A stretch of DNA of 59,872 nucleotides from positions 1 to 59,872 of the forward strand of contig NZ_SELD02000019.1 of NCBI RefSeq assembly GCF_004923205.2, in the 5' to 3' direction. Below are positions 1 through 8,886 of the stretch, piece after piece. The translations under genes were made by a program, and so were the position numbers. Below the pieces are notes generated by a model that worked only from the letters and a program-made list of their open reading frames with translations, did not search any database and had not been told where the DNA came from. Within the stretch, counting starts at the first letter, position 1. Each line of letters starts with the position of its first letter. Source of the stretch: Paracoccus aeridis (GTDB lineage Bacteria; Pseudomonadota; Alphaproteobacteria; Rhodobacterales; Rhodobacteraceae).

Positions 1-34
1 CCACGAGGAAAACGTTCCGCCCAGTCCTGACTAA

Positions 35-1345
35 ATCAGCAGCCTGGAAAGCTTCGAGGTTGCCCCGGATGGCAAGAGCTACACTTTCAAGCTGCGTTCC
101 GGGGTCAAGTTCCACGACGGCAGTGACCTCACGGCCGAGGACGTGAAGTTTTCCTTCGACCGCATTCGTGCACCGGACTCGGGCTATTCCTACAAGTCGC
201 AGCTCGACACGATCACCGCCGTAGACGTGGTGGACCCGCTGACTGTGCGATTTACCCTCTCGGCCCCGACCGGGCCGTTCCTGACCTACATGGCCTTTCC
301 GGGCAGCTCGATTGTGCCGAAGAAGCTGGTCGAGGGCGGCCATGACCTGAACGCCAATCCAGTCGGCTCGGGACCGTTCAAGTTCGTCAGCTACACCCCG
401 CGCAGCATGGTCAAGTTCGTGCGGAACGATGCCTATTTCGAAGTCGGCAAGCCGCACGTAGACGAACTCGAGATGCATCTCATCGCCGATGTGACGGCGC
501 TGACCAACGCCATGGTCTCGGGTCAGATCAACTTCTCGAACGAGATCCCGCCCAAGGACTGGGCGATGGTGACCTCGACCCCGGGGATCGTCGGCCAGGC
601 CCTCGATGGCAGCCGCTATTTCTGGCTGCTGCCGAACAACACCCGTCAGCCCCTCGATTATCCCAAGGTGCGCCAGGCGATCGCCCATGCCATTGACCGC
701 GACGCCATCGTCCGCGGCGCCTTCTTTGGTCAGGCCAAGCCCACGGTCGGCGGCGTGATCCCCGACTGGAACTGGGCGTTCTCGGGGCTGGAATACTTTA
801 CCCCGAAGGCCAACCCCGAGAAGGCCAGGGCGCTTCTGGCCGAGGCTGGCTTGGCCGACGGCTTCGAGACCTCGATGACGATGGCCTCGTCCTTCCCGAC
901 TATGGTAGCCATGGCGCCGATCATACAGGCGAACCTTGCCGCGGTCGGCATCAAGGCCAAGATCGAGACGATGGAGGTACCGCGCTTCTGGGACGAGGTC
1001 TGGGGACCGTCGAACTTCGACATGACGGCGATGTACTGGCTCAGTCCGCTGGCCGACCCCGACGACTTCGTCGGCGCCAACTACAACTGCGACCAGTCGA
1101 TCAACGTCCAGAAATCCTGCGACCCGGCGATGACCGACATTCTGCTGAAGGCCAAGACCGCCGTCACGCCCGACGAGCGCAAAGCCCTCTACAAGCAGCA
1201 GCAGGAGCTTTCGCTCGAGCAGATGCCGATCGTGCCCTTGGTGAACTCGTTCATCCTGACGGCGCATACCGACAAGCTGCAGGGCTTCAAGCCGATGCGG
1301 ACCGGGTTCCTCAAGACCATCAAGGACGCCTGGCTCACCGAGTGA
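35..1345 (+). pseudogene. Peptide ABC transporter substrate-binding protein (SBP family 5), 5'-truncated
   Basis: This encodes the periplasmic solute-binding protein of a dipeptide/oligopeptide ABC importer, the first gene of the operon that follows. Family-5 similarity is legible from about position 44 (SFEVAPDGKSYTFKLRSGVK, then HDG and TAEDVKFS) to the C-terminus, about 436 residues against a usual 500-540. The signal peptide and roughly the first 90 residues are missing. The same frame carries a TAA at 32-34, so the head is not simply beyond the window edge. The first in-frame ATG (143) lies inside the conserved domain and could only give a 400-residue protein that stays in the cytoplasm. 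A rearrangement or assembly junction just left of position 35 is the likeliest cause. Family assignment is firm; non-functionality is inferred. Confidence 0.72.
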
Positions 1346-1420
1346 CCGGACGGGATACCGCTGCTCGCCGGGCCTCCGCTGCGCGTGGGCCCGGCCTTCC
1401 CGACGCTGACCGAAAGCATC

Positions 1421-2371
1421 ATGACCGCGCTCGTCACCCGCCTGCTGTCGTTCCTTTTTGCCCTCGTGGTGGCCTCGCTGCTGCTGTTCGTCGCGATCAA
1501 GGTCGTGCCGGGGACGGCAGCGGGCGCGGCGCTCGGGATCGACGCGACGCCTCAGGCGATCGCGCGCTTCAACGCGACCCACGGCCTCGACCGGCCGGTC
1601 TACGTCCAGTACCTTGAATGGGCCAGCAACACGCTGCACGGCGATTTTGGCACGAGCTTCCAGAACGGCGTCGATGTCGGCCCCGAACTCGGGCGGCGCT
1701 TTCTCGTCACGCTGGAGCTTGCGGGCCTGGCCTTCATCGTGGCGAACCTGATCGCCATCCCCCTCGGCACCTGGGCCGCCTTGCGCCATCAGAGGGCGTC
1801 CGACAGCATCATCACCACGTTGGCGACGCTCTTCGGCGCAGTGCCCAGCTTCTTTCTTGCGACGCTGCTTATCCTGCTGCTGACGCTGCGGCTGAAATTG
1901 CTGCCACCGGGCGGCTACATCCCCTTCTCGCAGGATCCGGTTGCCAACCTTCGGCTGATGGTGATGCCGGCGCTGTCGCTCGGGATCGTATCGTCAGCGC
2001 TGCTGGTCAGGATCATGCGCGCGGCGATGATCGAGGTCATGTCGTCGGACTTCATTCGCACCGCCCGCGCCAAGGGCGCGCCGCAGCGCGTCGTCGTGCT
2101 GCGCCACGCGATCCGCAACGCGCTCTCGACCTATCTCAACGTCGCCGCGGTCGAGTTCGGCTTCCTATTCGGATCGGTCGTGGTGATCGAGGACATTTTC
2201 CGCATTCCCGGCCTCGGCAGCTTCGTGCTGACCGGCATCCTCAACCGGGATTACCCGGTCCTGCTGGCAAGCGCGCTCTCGATCACCGTCTTCGTTCTTG
2301 TGGTGAACCTGATCGTGGACGTGGCGGTGCAGCTGCTCGACCCGCGCGTCACTGACAAGAAGGCGGCCTGA
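1421..2371 (+). CDS. ABC transporter permease, DppB/OppB type
   Basis: Inner-membrane permease of the peptide/nickel-type ABC importer, 316 residues. It opens with a long hydrophobic helix after MTALVTRLLS, has the periplasmic loop typical of DppB (VPGTAAG, THGLDRPVYVQY), several further membrane segments, and the cytoplasmic EAA loop (IRTARAKGAPQRVVVLRHAI) that docks on the ATPases. I chose ATG 1421 over GTG 1385 because the family begins directly with the first transmembrane helix. It lies 75 bases after the binding-protein stop and one base before the partner permease. The substrate is not determinable; di/oligopeptides or similar compounds are the family norm. Confidence 0.9.
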   Translation: MTALVTRLLSFLFALVVASLLLFVAIKVVPGTAAGAALGIDATPQAIARFNATHGLDRPVYVQYLEWASNTLHGDFGTSFQNGVDVGPELGRRFLVTLELAGLAFIVANLIAIPLGTWAALRHQRASDSIITTLATLFGAVPSFFLATLLILLLTLRLKLLPPGGYIPFSQDPVANLRLMVMPALSLGIVSSALLVRIMRAAMIEVMSSDFIRTARAKGAPQRVVVLRHAIRNALSTYLNVAAVEFGFLFGSVVVIEDIFRIPGLGSFVLTGILNRDYPVLLASALSITVFVLVVNLIVDVAVQLLDPRVTDKKAA

Positions 2372-2372
2372 G

Positions 2373-3200
2373 ATGGGGCGTGAAATCAACTGGCCGCGCT
2401 GGCGGCTGGCGCTGATCGGCGGGGTAATCGTCCTGACCGTGCTGCTGGTGGCGATCTTTGCGCCGCAGGTGGCGCCCTATGGACCGCTCGATCTCGACGT
2501 GGCACAGATGCTCTCGCCGCCCACCGCCGCGCATCCGCTCGGCACGGACGAGCTCGGCCGCGACGTGCTCTCGCGCGCCATCTTCGCCACGCGCGTCTCA
2601 ATGCAGGTGGCTTTCACCGCGGCGCTTCTGGGCCTCGTCGTGGGCACCGTGATCGGCGTCCTCGCTGCCTACTTCGGTGGCTGGCTCGACCTCGTCCTGA
2701 TGCGCTTCATGGAGGTCCTGTTCTCGTTCCCGGCGATCCTCCTCGCGGTGGTGCTGATGGCGGCGCTCGGCACCTCGGTCTTCAATGCGATGTTGGCCAT
2801 CGGCATCATCTTCATCCCCGGCTTCTCGCGCCTGGCGCGCGCCGCCACGCAGGCGGTGATGCGCCAGCAGTATGTCGAGGCGGCGCAGGCGATCGGCATG
2901 GGCCACACCCGGATCATCGCGCGCGAGGTGCTGCCGAACATCATCGCGCCGCTGCTGGTCGAGGCCGCGGCCGCCTTCAGCTATGCCATCCTGCTCGAGT
3001 CGATGCTGTCCTTCCTCGGCCTTGGTGCTCAGCCGCCGGATCCGTCCTGGGGCAACATGATCTCGACGGGCCGCGGCTTCATGGCCCAAGCTCCCTGGAT
3101 CAGCGTGGTGCCGGGCTGCGCCATCTTCCTGACGGTCCTTGGCTTCAACCTTGTGGGCGACGGACTGCGCGACGCCTTCGACCCGCATCTGAGGGACTGA
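2373..3200 (+). CDS. ABC transporter permease, DppC/OppC type
   Basis: Second inner-membrane permease of the importer, 275 residues, forming the heterodimeric channel with the preceding DppB-type protein. An N-terminal helix (residues about 8-28) is followed by the characteristic HPLGTDELGRDVLSR segment, then about five membrane helices and an EAA loop around YVEAAQAIGMGHTRIIAREV. ATG 2373 begins one base after the preceding TGA, and the stop is one base before the first ATPase gene, so translation is probably coupled. Length and order are exactly those of the family. Confidence 0.92.
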   Translation: MGREINWPRWRLALIGGVIVLTVLLVAIFAPQVAPYGPLDLDVAQMLSPPTAAHPLGTDELGRDVLSRAIFATRVSMQVAFTAALLGLVVGTVIGVLAAYFGGWLDLVLMRFMEVLFSFPAILLAVVLMAALGTSVFNAMLAIGIIFIPGFSRLARAATQAVMRQQYVEAAQAIGMGHTRIIAREVLPNIIAPLLVEAAAAFSYAILLESMLSFLGLGAQPPDPSWGNMISTGRGFMAQAPWISVVPGCAIFLTVLGFNLVGDGLRDAFDPHLRD

Positions 3201-3201
3201 C

Positions 3202-4038
3202 ATGGTCCGCAGGCATGCCCGACCCGGCCAGCAGCCGGTCCTTGCAATTGACGATCTGCGCGTCCGCTTCCGCCGCCGACGGGGCGTGGTGACGGCGGTG
3301 GACGGCGTCACCCTCGAGGTCCATCCGGGCGAGATCGTGGGCGTCATCGGCGAAAGCGGCTCGGGCAAGAGCATGACCGCCTTCTCGGTCATGCGCCTGC
3401 TGCCCAAGACCGCCGACCTTTCCGGCAGCATCCGCCTCGACGGGCAGGAGCTGACCGCGCTGCCCGAGGCGGCGATGCGCGACGTGCGCGGCAACCGCAT
3501 CGCGCTGATCCCGCAGGATGCGCTGCAGTCGCTGAACCCGACGCTGCGGGTCGGCTTTCAGGTGGGCGAGCCGATTGCGCTGCACCGGCGCGGGACCGGC
3601 ACCGGCCTGCGCGGCCGGGTCCTCGACCTCATGCGCGCGGTCGGCATGGCCCGGCCCGAACAGACCGTGCGCGCCTGGCCGCACCAGCTCTCGGGCGGGA
3701 TGCAGCAGCGCGCGATGATCGCGACCGGCCTCGCGCTCGAACCGCGCCTGATCATCGCCGACGAGCCGACTACCGCGCTCGACGTGACCGTGCAGGCCGG
3801 CATCCTCGACCTGCTGCGCGCGATCCGCGACCGCAGCGGGGCGGGCATGATGTTCATCACCCACGACTTGGGCGTGGTGGCCGAGCTTTGCGACTATGTC
3901 TACGTCATGAACGGCGGCCGCGTCGTCGAGCACGGCCCGGTGGAGCAGGTGCTGACCGCCCCGGCCGAGGATTATACCCGCATGCTGCTGGCAGCGACCC
4001 CTAGCCTCGACGCACCGCTTGCGGAGGTCGGGACATGA
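3202..4038 (+). CDS. Peptide ABC transporter ATP-binding protein, DppD type
   Basis: Cytoplasmic ATPase subunit of the peptide importer, 278 residues. Visible motifs are Walker A GESGSGKS, the Q-loop region IPQDALQSLNP, the signature LSGGMQQR, Walker B LIIADEPT followed by the D-loop, and the switch histidine in FITHDLGVV. The C-terminal oligopeptide-transporter extension is short. The gene starts one base after the permease and overlaps the next ATPase by the ATGA tetranucleotide, placing it in a single transcription unit. It is expected to pair with the DppF-type ATPase encoded next. Confidence 0.92.
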   Translation: MVRRHARPGQQPVLAIDDLRVRFRRRRGVVTAVDGVTLEVHPGEIVGVIGESGSGKSMTAFSVMRLLPKTADLSGSIRLDGQELTALPEAAMRDVRGNRIALIPQDALQSLNPTLRVGFQVGEPIALHRRGTGTGLRGRVLDLMRAVGMARPEQTVRAWPHQLSGGMQQRAMIATGLALEPRLIIADEPTTALDVTVQAGILDLLRAIRDRSGAGMMFITHDLGVVAELCDYVYVMNGGRVVEHGPVEQVLTAPAEDYTRMLLAATPSLDAPLAEVGT

Positions 4039-4844
4039 GCAATCCCTTTATCGAGATCCGTAACGTCTCGAAGACCTTCGGCGGCGGCATGTTCCGCGGC
4101 CCTGGCGTCGCTGCGGTCGAGGGCGTCAGCCTCGCCGTGCCGCGCGGTCAGACCCTCGGCATTGTTGGCGAAAGCGGATCGGGCAAGTCCACGCTGCTGC
4201 GCATCGTCCTTGGCCTGACGCGGCCCAGCGCCGGTCAGGTGCTGATCGGCGGGCAGGACATCGCCAGCCTGCGGGGTACGGCGCTGCGCGACTTTCGCCG
4301 CCGGGTGCAGCCCGTGTTCCAGAATCCGGCCTCGTCCTTCAACCCGCGCCAGACGATCCGCGCCATCCTGCGCGCGCCGCTCGAGGTGCACGGCATCGGC
4401 ACCGGGCGCGAGCGCGATGCCCGCATCGACGCGCTGCTCGGCCATGTCGGCCTCGGGCCGGAGTTCGCCGAGCGGCTGCCGCACCAGCTGTCCGGCGGCC
4501 AGAAGCAGCGCGTCGCCATCGCCCGCGCGATCATCCTCGACCCGCAGGTGGTCCTCGCCGACGAGCCGACCTCGGCCCTCGACGTCTCGGTCCAGGCGCA
4601 GGTGCTGCGGCTCTTCGCCCGCATCCAGGCCGAGTTGGGGCTGACCACGCTGTTCGTCAGCCACAACCTCGCCGTGATCCGTCAGGTCAGCCATCAGGTC
4701 GCCGTGATGCAGCACGGCCGCCTGGTCGAGTTCGGCCCGGCCGAGCAGGTGTTCCGCGCCCCGCGCGAGGACTATACCCGCCGGCTGATCGCCGCAGTCC
4801 CCGACCCGCGCCACGCATTCGCCCGCAAGGAGGCCCTCGCATGA
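4035..4844 (+). CDS. Peptide ABC transporter ATP-binding protein, DppF type
   Basis: Second ATPase of the importer, 269 residues. It shows Walker A GESGSGKS, the Q-loop stretch PVFQNPASSFNPR, signature LSGGQKQR, Walker B VVLADEPTSALD and the switch histidine VSHNLAVI. The start ATG overlaps the upstream TGA (ATGA), and the stop overlaps the downstream DUF1028 gene in the same way. Together with the two permeases and the binding protein this makes a full five-component importer, apart from the damaged binding protein at the left edge. Confidence 0.92.
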   Translation: MSNPFIEIRNVSKTFGGGMFRGPGVAAVEGVSLAVPRGQTLGIVGESGSGKSTLLRIVLGLTRPSAGQVLIGGQDIASLRGTALRDFRRRVQPVFQNPASSFNPRQTIRAILRAPLEVHGIGTGRERDARIDALLGHVGLGPEFAERLPHQLSGGQKQRVAIARAIILDPQVVLADEPTSALDVSVQAQVLRLFARIQAELGLTTLFVSHNLAVIRQVSHQVAVMQHGRLVEFGPAEQVFRAPREDYTRRLIAAVPDPRHAFARKEALA

Positions 4845-5548
4845 CCTTTTCCGTCGCCGCCCGCTGTGCCCGGACCGGCCAGCTCGGGGTAGCCGTCTCG
4901 ACCGCGGTGCCGGCCGTGGGCGCCATCTGCCCCTTCGTCGCGCCCGGCGTAGGCGCCATCGCCACGCAAAGCTGGGTGAACCCCTACCTCGGGATCGACG
5001 GCCTGACGCTGCTGGCCCAAGGTCTCTCCGCGCCCGAGGCGCTCGCGCGGCTGATCGCCGACGATCCGGGCCGCAAGGTGCGCCAGGTGGGGATTGTCGA
5101 CGCAGCCGGGCGAGTGGCCCAGCACAGCGGTGACGACTGCACGCCCTGGTTCGGCGAGGCGAGCGGCGACGGCTTTGCCTGTCAAGGCAACATGCTAACC
5201 GGAGCCGAGGTTATCGCCGCGATGGCCCAGTCCATGGAGGTTTCTGCGGCTGAAGCGCTGGACGAACGGCTCATGCGAGCTCTGGAGGCTGGGCAGGCAG
5301 CGGGCGGGGATATGCGCGGCCGGCAGTCGGCCAGCCTGAAGATTCATGGCACCGAGGAATATCCGCTGCTCGATTTACGCGTTGACGCCCATGAGCAGCC
5401 GGTGGCTGAACTGCGCCGCGTTCTCGAGATTGCGCGGCGCCAGTTGTTGCCCTTTGTTACAGGGATGTCGACACGGACAAACCCGCATGGAGAACTTTCT
5501 GAGGAGGTAACCTCCATGTTACTCTGCGGACCTGATGATCGGCTTTGA
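4841..5548 (+). CDS. DUF1028 family protein (Ntn-hydrolase-like)
   Basis: A 235-residue protein of the DUF1028 family, recognised from the N-terminal pattern MTFSVAARCARTGQLGVAVS, the glycine-rich VGAICPFVAPGVGAIATQSW and GNMLTG. The family is structurally assigned to the Ntn-hydrolase (proteasome-like) fold and commonly accompanies dipeptide-type ABC transporters, as here. A role in processing the imported peptide or amide substrate is an inference from context; no reaction is established. It overlaps the ATPase gene by ATGA and is the last gene of the operon. Downstream the strand changes. Confidence 0.85.
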   Translation: MTFSVAARCARTGQLGVAVSTAVPAVGAICPFVAPGVGAIATQSWVNPYLGIDGLTLLAQGLSAPEALARLIADDPGRKVRQVGIVDAAGRVAQHSGDDCTPWFGEASGDGFACQGNMLTGAEVIAAMAQSMEVSAAEALDERLMRALEAGQAAGGDMRGRQSASLKIHGTEEYPLLDLRVDAHEQPVAELRRVLEIARRQLLPFVTGMSTRTNPHGELSEEVTSMLLCGPDDRL

Positions 5549-5971
5549 AAGCTGTTCTCAAGTTGCAGACCCTTTTCTTTCACGCCAGGGCTTCAGCCAG
5601 ATGGCGGCAGTGCCTGTTGCGTGAGGTTGGCGGGCCTGAGCGCCCCGAGGAAGACGATCAAGAGCCAAAAGCGTCCTGAGATGGGAGAGGATCTTTCGGG
5701 CGTTGTGGCCGCAGGAGCAGAGGACGTCGAAGACCGCATTGCCGCTGGTTCCCTTGAAAGGACAATGCCAGCAGGATGGCGGAAGAAAGAGGTTTCCAGC
5801 GCAGCGGAGGGCAGGGGTCAAGGTTCACATGACCCCCAGCGAAGGACGGACCGCCCGCAAGTCGAGCAATCGGGTCGACGACAAGGCGCGGCATGTCGAC
5901 GTTCCAGGCACTCGGGAAAGGGCCGCTCGCCGGCCACTACATTTCCGAACGGACCGAAGATCATGAGCGTT
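5549..5971. other. Gene-free junction with a transposase relic
   Basis: About 420 bases between the end of the peptide ABC operon (+) and the end of the TRAP operon (-), both of which converge here. No complete gene is visible. The only recognisable content is the short insertion-sequence relic on the minus strand described separately. I see no convincing hairpin terminator for either operon in this stretch. Confidence 0.6.
5641..5767 (-). mobile_element. C-terminal relic of an IS5/IS1182-like transposase
   Basis: Read on the minus strand, this stretch translates to HCPFKGTSGNAVFDVLCSCG followed by HNARKILSHLRTLLALDRLP. That matches the usual C-terminal end of DDE transposases of the IS5-related kind (a (R)xxLKGxxGDxxxAxLxxxGxNxRxxLxxLR pattern). 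Only about 42 residues are left, no DDE core or inverted repeats are visible, and the frame is disrupted upstream. I read it as a dead fragment marking a past insertion or rearrangement near the accessory boundary. The assignment rests on motif memory and is moderate. Confidence 0.5.
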
Positions 5972-7264
5972 TCACGTCGCCATCCACAGCGTGATCGCCG
6001 GGAAGGCGACCAGCAGCGCCAGCCGGACGAAGTCCGCCAGGATGAAGGGCAGGATGCCGCGTACCACGGTCGCCTGCTTCAGCCCAGGCACGGTCGCCTG
6101 CACGACGAACAGGTTCATTCCGACCGGCGGGGTGATCAGCCCGATCTCGGCCACGGTGACGACAAGCACGCCGAACCAGATCATGTCGAAGTTCAGCGCC
6201 ACCGCGACCGGGGCCAGCAGCGGCACCGTCAGCAGCACCATGGACATCGAATCCATGAAGCAGCCCAGCACGATGTAGAACAGCAGGATCAGCACCATCA
6301 CCAGGGTCGGGTGCAGGCCCGAATTGGCGATGGATTCTGCCAGCATCCGCGGCAGTCCGGTCGTTTCCAGGAAGAAGTTGAAGAACGACGCGCCGATGAT
6401 GATGAGGAAGATCATGCCGGTCAGGCCCGCTGTCTCGCGCGCGATCTCGCGGAGGGTGGCGCCCGTGATGCTCCCGGCGATCAGCGCCAGGACGAAGGCG
6501 CCGAACGCGCCCACGGCCGCCGCCTCGGTGGGGGAAAACCAGCCGAACTGGATTCCTCCGATGACGAGGAAGAACAGCCCCAGCACCGGCCAGACGCGCT
6601 CGAACAGCGCGGAGCGGCCGGACCATGCCATCCGCTCGGCCCGCGGGGCGAGGTCGGGGCGAATGCGGGCACGCATCATCGCCGCAATGGCGTACAGCAC
6701 GGTGCCGAGTATGCCGGGCACGATCGCAGCCACGAACAGCTTGCCGATCGAGGTCTGGGTCAGCAGACCGAAGATCACCAGGATGATGGATGGTGGGATC
6801 AGAACACCCAGCGTGCCCCCCGCCGCGACCGAGGCTGACGACAGGCTGTCGTCATAGCCGTAACGCCTCATCTCGGGCATGGCGACGCGGCCGATGGTGG
6901 CGACGGTTGCCAGAGACGAGCCGCAGATCGCCCCGAAGATCGCGCAGGCGCCGATGGTGGACACGGCAAGACCCCCGCGCCAGTGGCCGAAAAAGCCGTT
7001 CACCAGTTCGAACAGCGCGCGCGACAGGCCCGCGCGGGCGGCAAAGACACCCATCAGGACGAACAGGGGAATGACGCTGAATGAATAGGGGAAGATCGAC
7101 TCGAACGGCGCGGTGCCCAGCACATAGACCATCTGGTCCCATCCGCCGGCGAGCCACACGCCCCCGAGGCCCACCACCGCCATCGCGATCGCGACCGGCA
7201 GGCCAAGAGCGATCAGCGCCAGCGCCAGGACGAACCCGGCGATTCCCATTGTCGGCATCGACAT
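5972..7264 (-). CDS. TRAP transporter large permease, DctM subunit
   Basis: The 430-residue large membrane subunit of a tripartite ATP-independent periplasmic transporter, which moves organic acids with a Na+ gradient. About a dozen hydrophobic helices are visible. DctM hallmarks include VIPLFVLMGVFAARAGLSRA, GTLGVLIPPSIILVIFGLLT and a second half with GCFMDSMSMVLLTVPLLAPV and IGLITPPVGMNLFVVQ. It is the last gene of the minus-strand operon P450-dctP-dctQ-dctM and starts 12 bases after dctQ. The transported compound cannot be read from the permease, but the operon context points to the P450 substrate or a related acid. Confidence 0.93.
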   Translation of the reverse strand: MSMPTMGIAGFVLALALIALGLPVAIAMAVVGLGGVWLAGGWDQMVYVLGTAPFESIFPYSFSVIPLFVLMGVFAARAGLSRALFELVNGFFGHWRGGLAVSTIGACAIFGAICGSSLATVATIGRVAMPEMRRYGYDDSLSSASVAAGGTLGVLIPPSIILVIFGLLTQTSIGKLFVAAIVPGILGTVLYAIAAMMRARIRPDLAPRAERMAWSGRSALFERVWPVLGLFFLVIGGIQFGWFSPTEAAAVGAFGAFVLALIAGSITGATLREIARETAGLTGMIFLIIIGASFFNFFLETTGLPRMLAESIANSGLHPTLVMVLILLFYIVLGCFMDSMSMVLLTVPLLAPVAVALNFDMIWFGVLVVTVAEIGLITPPVGMNLFVVQATVPGLKQATVVRGILPFILADFVRLALLVAFPAITLWMAT

Positions 7265-7276
7265 GACGGCTCCCTT

Positions 7277-7777
7277 TCAGTGCGCCTGCGTGGACATGAC
7301 GGCGCGCCCGCTGGCCAGCCGGATCACGACCGCCAGCGCAGCCAGCATCGAGGCCGCGGCCCCGACCAGCAGCGGCACCCAGAAATAGCTCATCGGGATG
7401 CCCAGTTGCTGGGATTTGTCCCCCAGCAGGGCCTGCATCTGCCAGGCGCCGAAGCATTTCCACAAGACCAGCGCCATCACCGCCGCAGCGATCACCGCCG
7501 CCACGGCCTGGAGCCCTCGCGCCGCGCCGGCGGGCATCCGTTCGAGCAGAAAATCGACGCCGACATGGGCGCCGGCGGCAAAACCCCAGGGGATGCACAG
7601 CCACGCTCCCGCCATGACGAACAGCTGCACCAGATCGACCACGCCGACCACGGGCATCCCGAAGCGGCGGCCGATCACGTCCGCCACGCTGACCGCGGCA
7701 GCGGTGCAGTAGGACAGCACGCCGATCGCGCCCAATACTTCCATCAGGCGGTCGATGCCGCGCAGTAGACCTTCCAT
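7277..7777 (-). CDS. TRAP transporter small permease, DctQ subunit
   Basis: The small membrane subunit of the TRAP transporter, 166 residues with four predicted helices. The DctQ pattern is visible: an N-terminal helix, VADVIGRRFGMPVVGVVDLV, then GAWLCIPWGFAAGAHVGVDF with the conserved HVxVD motif. It lies between the binding protein (57-base gap) and the large permease (12-base gap). DctQ stabilises the complex with DctM. Length and layout are typical. Confidence 0.9.
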   Translation of the reverse strand: MEGLLRGIDRLMEVLGAIGVLSYCTAAAVSVADVIGRRFGMPVVGVVDLVQLFVMAGAWLCIPWGFAAGAHVGVDFLLERMPAGAARGLQAVAAVIAAAVMALVLWKCFGAWQMQALLGDKSQQLGIPMSYFWVPLLVGAAASMLAALAVVIRLASGRAVMSTQAH

Positions 7778-7834
7778 CCATCCCCTCCCGAAGGGCTGAC
7801 GTCCCGCGCGGACGGCCCGCGCGGGCGGAATGCA

Positions 7835-8863
7835 TCATTTGGCCGGATGCGCGGCCTCATACTCGGCGACCTTGTCCTGGAACGCCTTGTAGAGGGCGTC
7901 GGGGTCGGAAACTCCCTCGGTCTTGGCGGTTTCCAGATACTTGGTCAGCATCGGCGCCAACGCCTCGCGCCAGCGGGCGCGCTCCTCCTCCGAGACAACG
8001 GTGATCCTGTGGCCTGCGGCCTCGGCCTCGGCCTTGCCGGCATCGTCCCACTTGTTCCACCAGTCGGCGAACTTGGGCACCAGATTGTCGCCCGAGGCGT
8101 CGTCGATGCACTTGCGCACGTTTTCGGGCAGGTTGTCGTACTTCTTCTGGTTCATCACGAAGAAGAACGAGACTGTGTAGAAGCCCGCATCCAGGTGGTC
8201 GGTCAGCACCTCGTTCAGGCCGAAGCTCTTGACCGGATCCCACGGGAACACGGTTCCGTCGACGACGTGGCGCTGAAGATTCTCGTAGACCTCGCCCGGC
8301 GGCAGCGCCTGCGGCGTCGCGCCCAGATAGGTCAGCATCTCCGACACGGCCGGGGACGGAGTGCGGATGCGCAGGCCCTTCATGTCCTCCATCGTCTCGA
8401 CGTGCTTGCCGTTGGTGTGCAGCAGCCCGCCGTTATGGGCGTGCAGAGCCAGCACCTTCAGTCCCTTGTATTCGTCCTTCAGCTCGGTCGGATACAGCGA
8501 CCACAGCGCATGGGTGGCCGATCCGGCATCGCGGCTGAGGAACGGCATCTCGATCAGCGAGGTGCGGGGGAAACGGCCGCGCGGCGCGCCGGTCAGACCG
8601 TGGGCGATGTCCACGACGCCGGCCAGAACCTGTTCCTGCTGCTTGGCGACGTTGCCCAGCTGCGTGCCGCCGGGCGAGATTTCGAACTTCACCTCGCCGT
8701 TGGTGCACTGGCTGACCTGCTCGGTCCAGGGGACGATGAAGTCGGTCTGGATGCCGTGGACGGCCGGCAGATAGTGCGACAGCTTCAGCGTGATCTCGGC
8801 CGACGCGGGCACGGCCGAGGCTGCGACGGCGGCCGCGGCGGCGATGGTGGTTATGCTCTTCAT
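7835..8863 (-). CDS. TRAP transporter substrate-binding protein, DctP family
   Basis: Periplasmic binding protein, 342 residues, with a signal peptide (positively charged start, Ala-rich core, probable cleavage after VPASA near residue 23). DctP-family features include the LRIRTPSPAVSEMLTYLGAT segment, in which the arginine normally binds the ligand carboxylate, LPPGEVYENLQRHVVDGTVF, and the FFVMNQKKYDNLPE region. It starts 23 bases after the P450 stop, so the two genes are almost certainly co-transcribed. A carboxylate ligand is expected from the family; its identity is unknown. Confidence 0.92.
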   Translation of the reverse strand: MKSITTIAAAAAVAASAVPASAEITLKLSHYLPAVHGIQTDFIVPWTEQVSQCTNGEVKFEISPGGTQLGNVAKQQEQVLAGVVDIAHGLTGAPRGRFPRTSLIEMPFLSRDAGSATHALWSLYPTELKDEYKGLKVLALHAHNGGLLHTNGKHVETMEDMKGLRIRTPSPAVSEMLTYLGATPQALPPGEVYENLQRHVVDGTVFPWDPVKSFGLNEVLTDHLDAGFYTVSFFFVMNQKKYDNLPENVRKCIDDASGDNLVPKFADWWNKWDDAGKAEAEAAGHRITVVSEEERARWREALAPMLTKYLETAKTEGVSDPDALYKAFQDKVAEYEAAHPAK

Positions 8864-8886
8864 GGTTCCTCCCTTTGGATCGTCGT

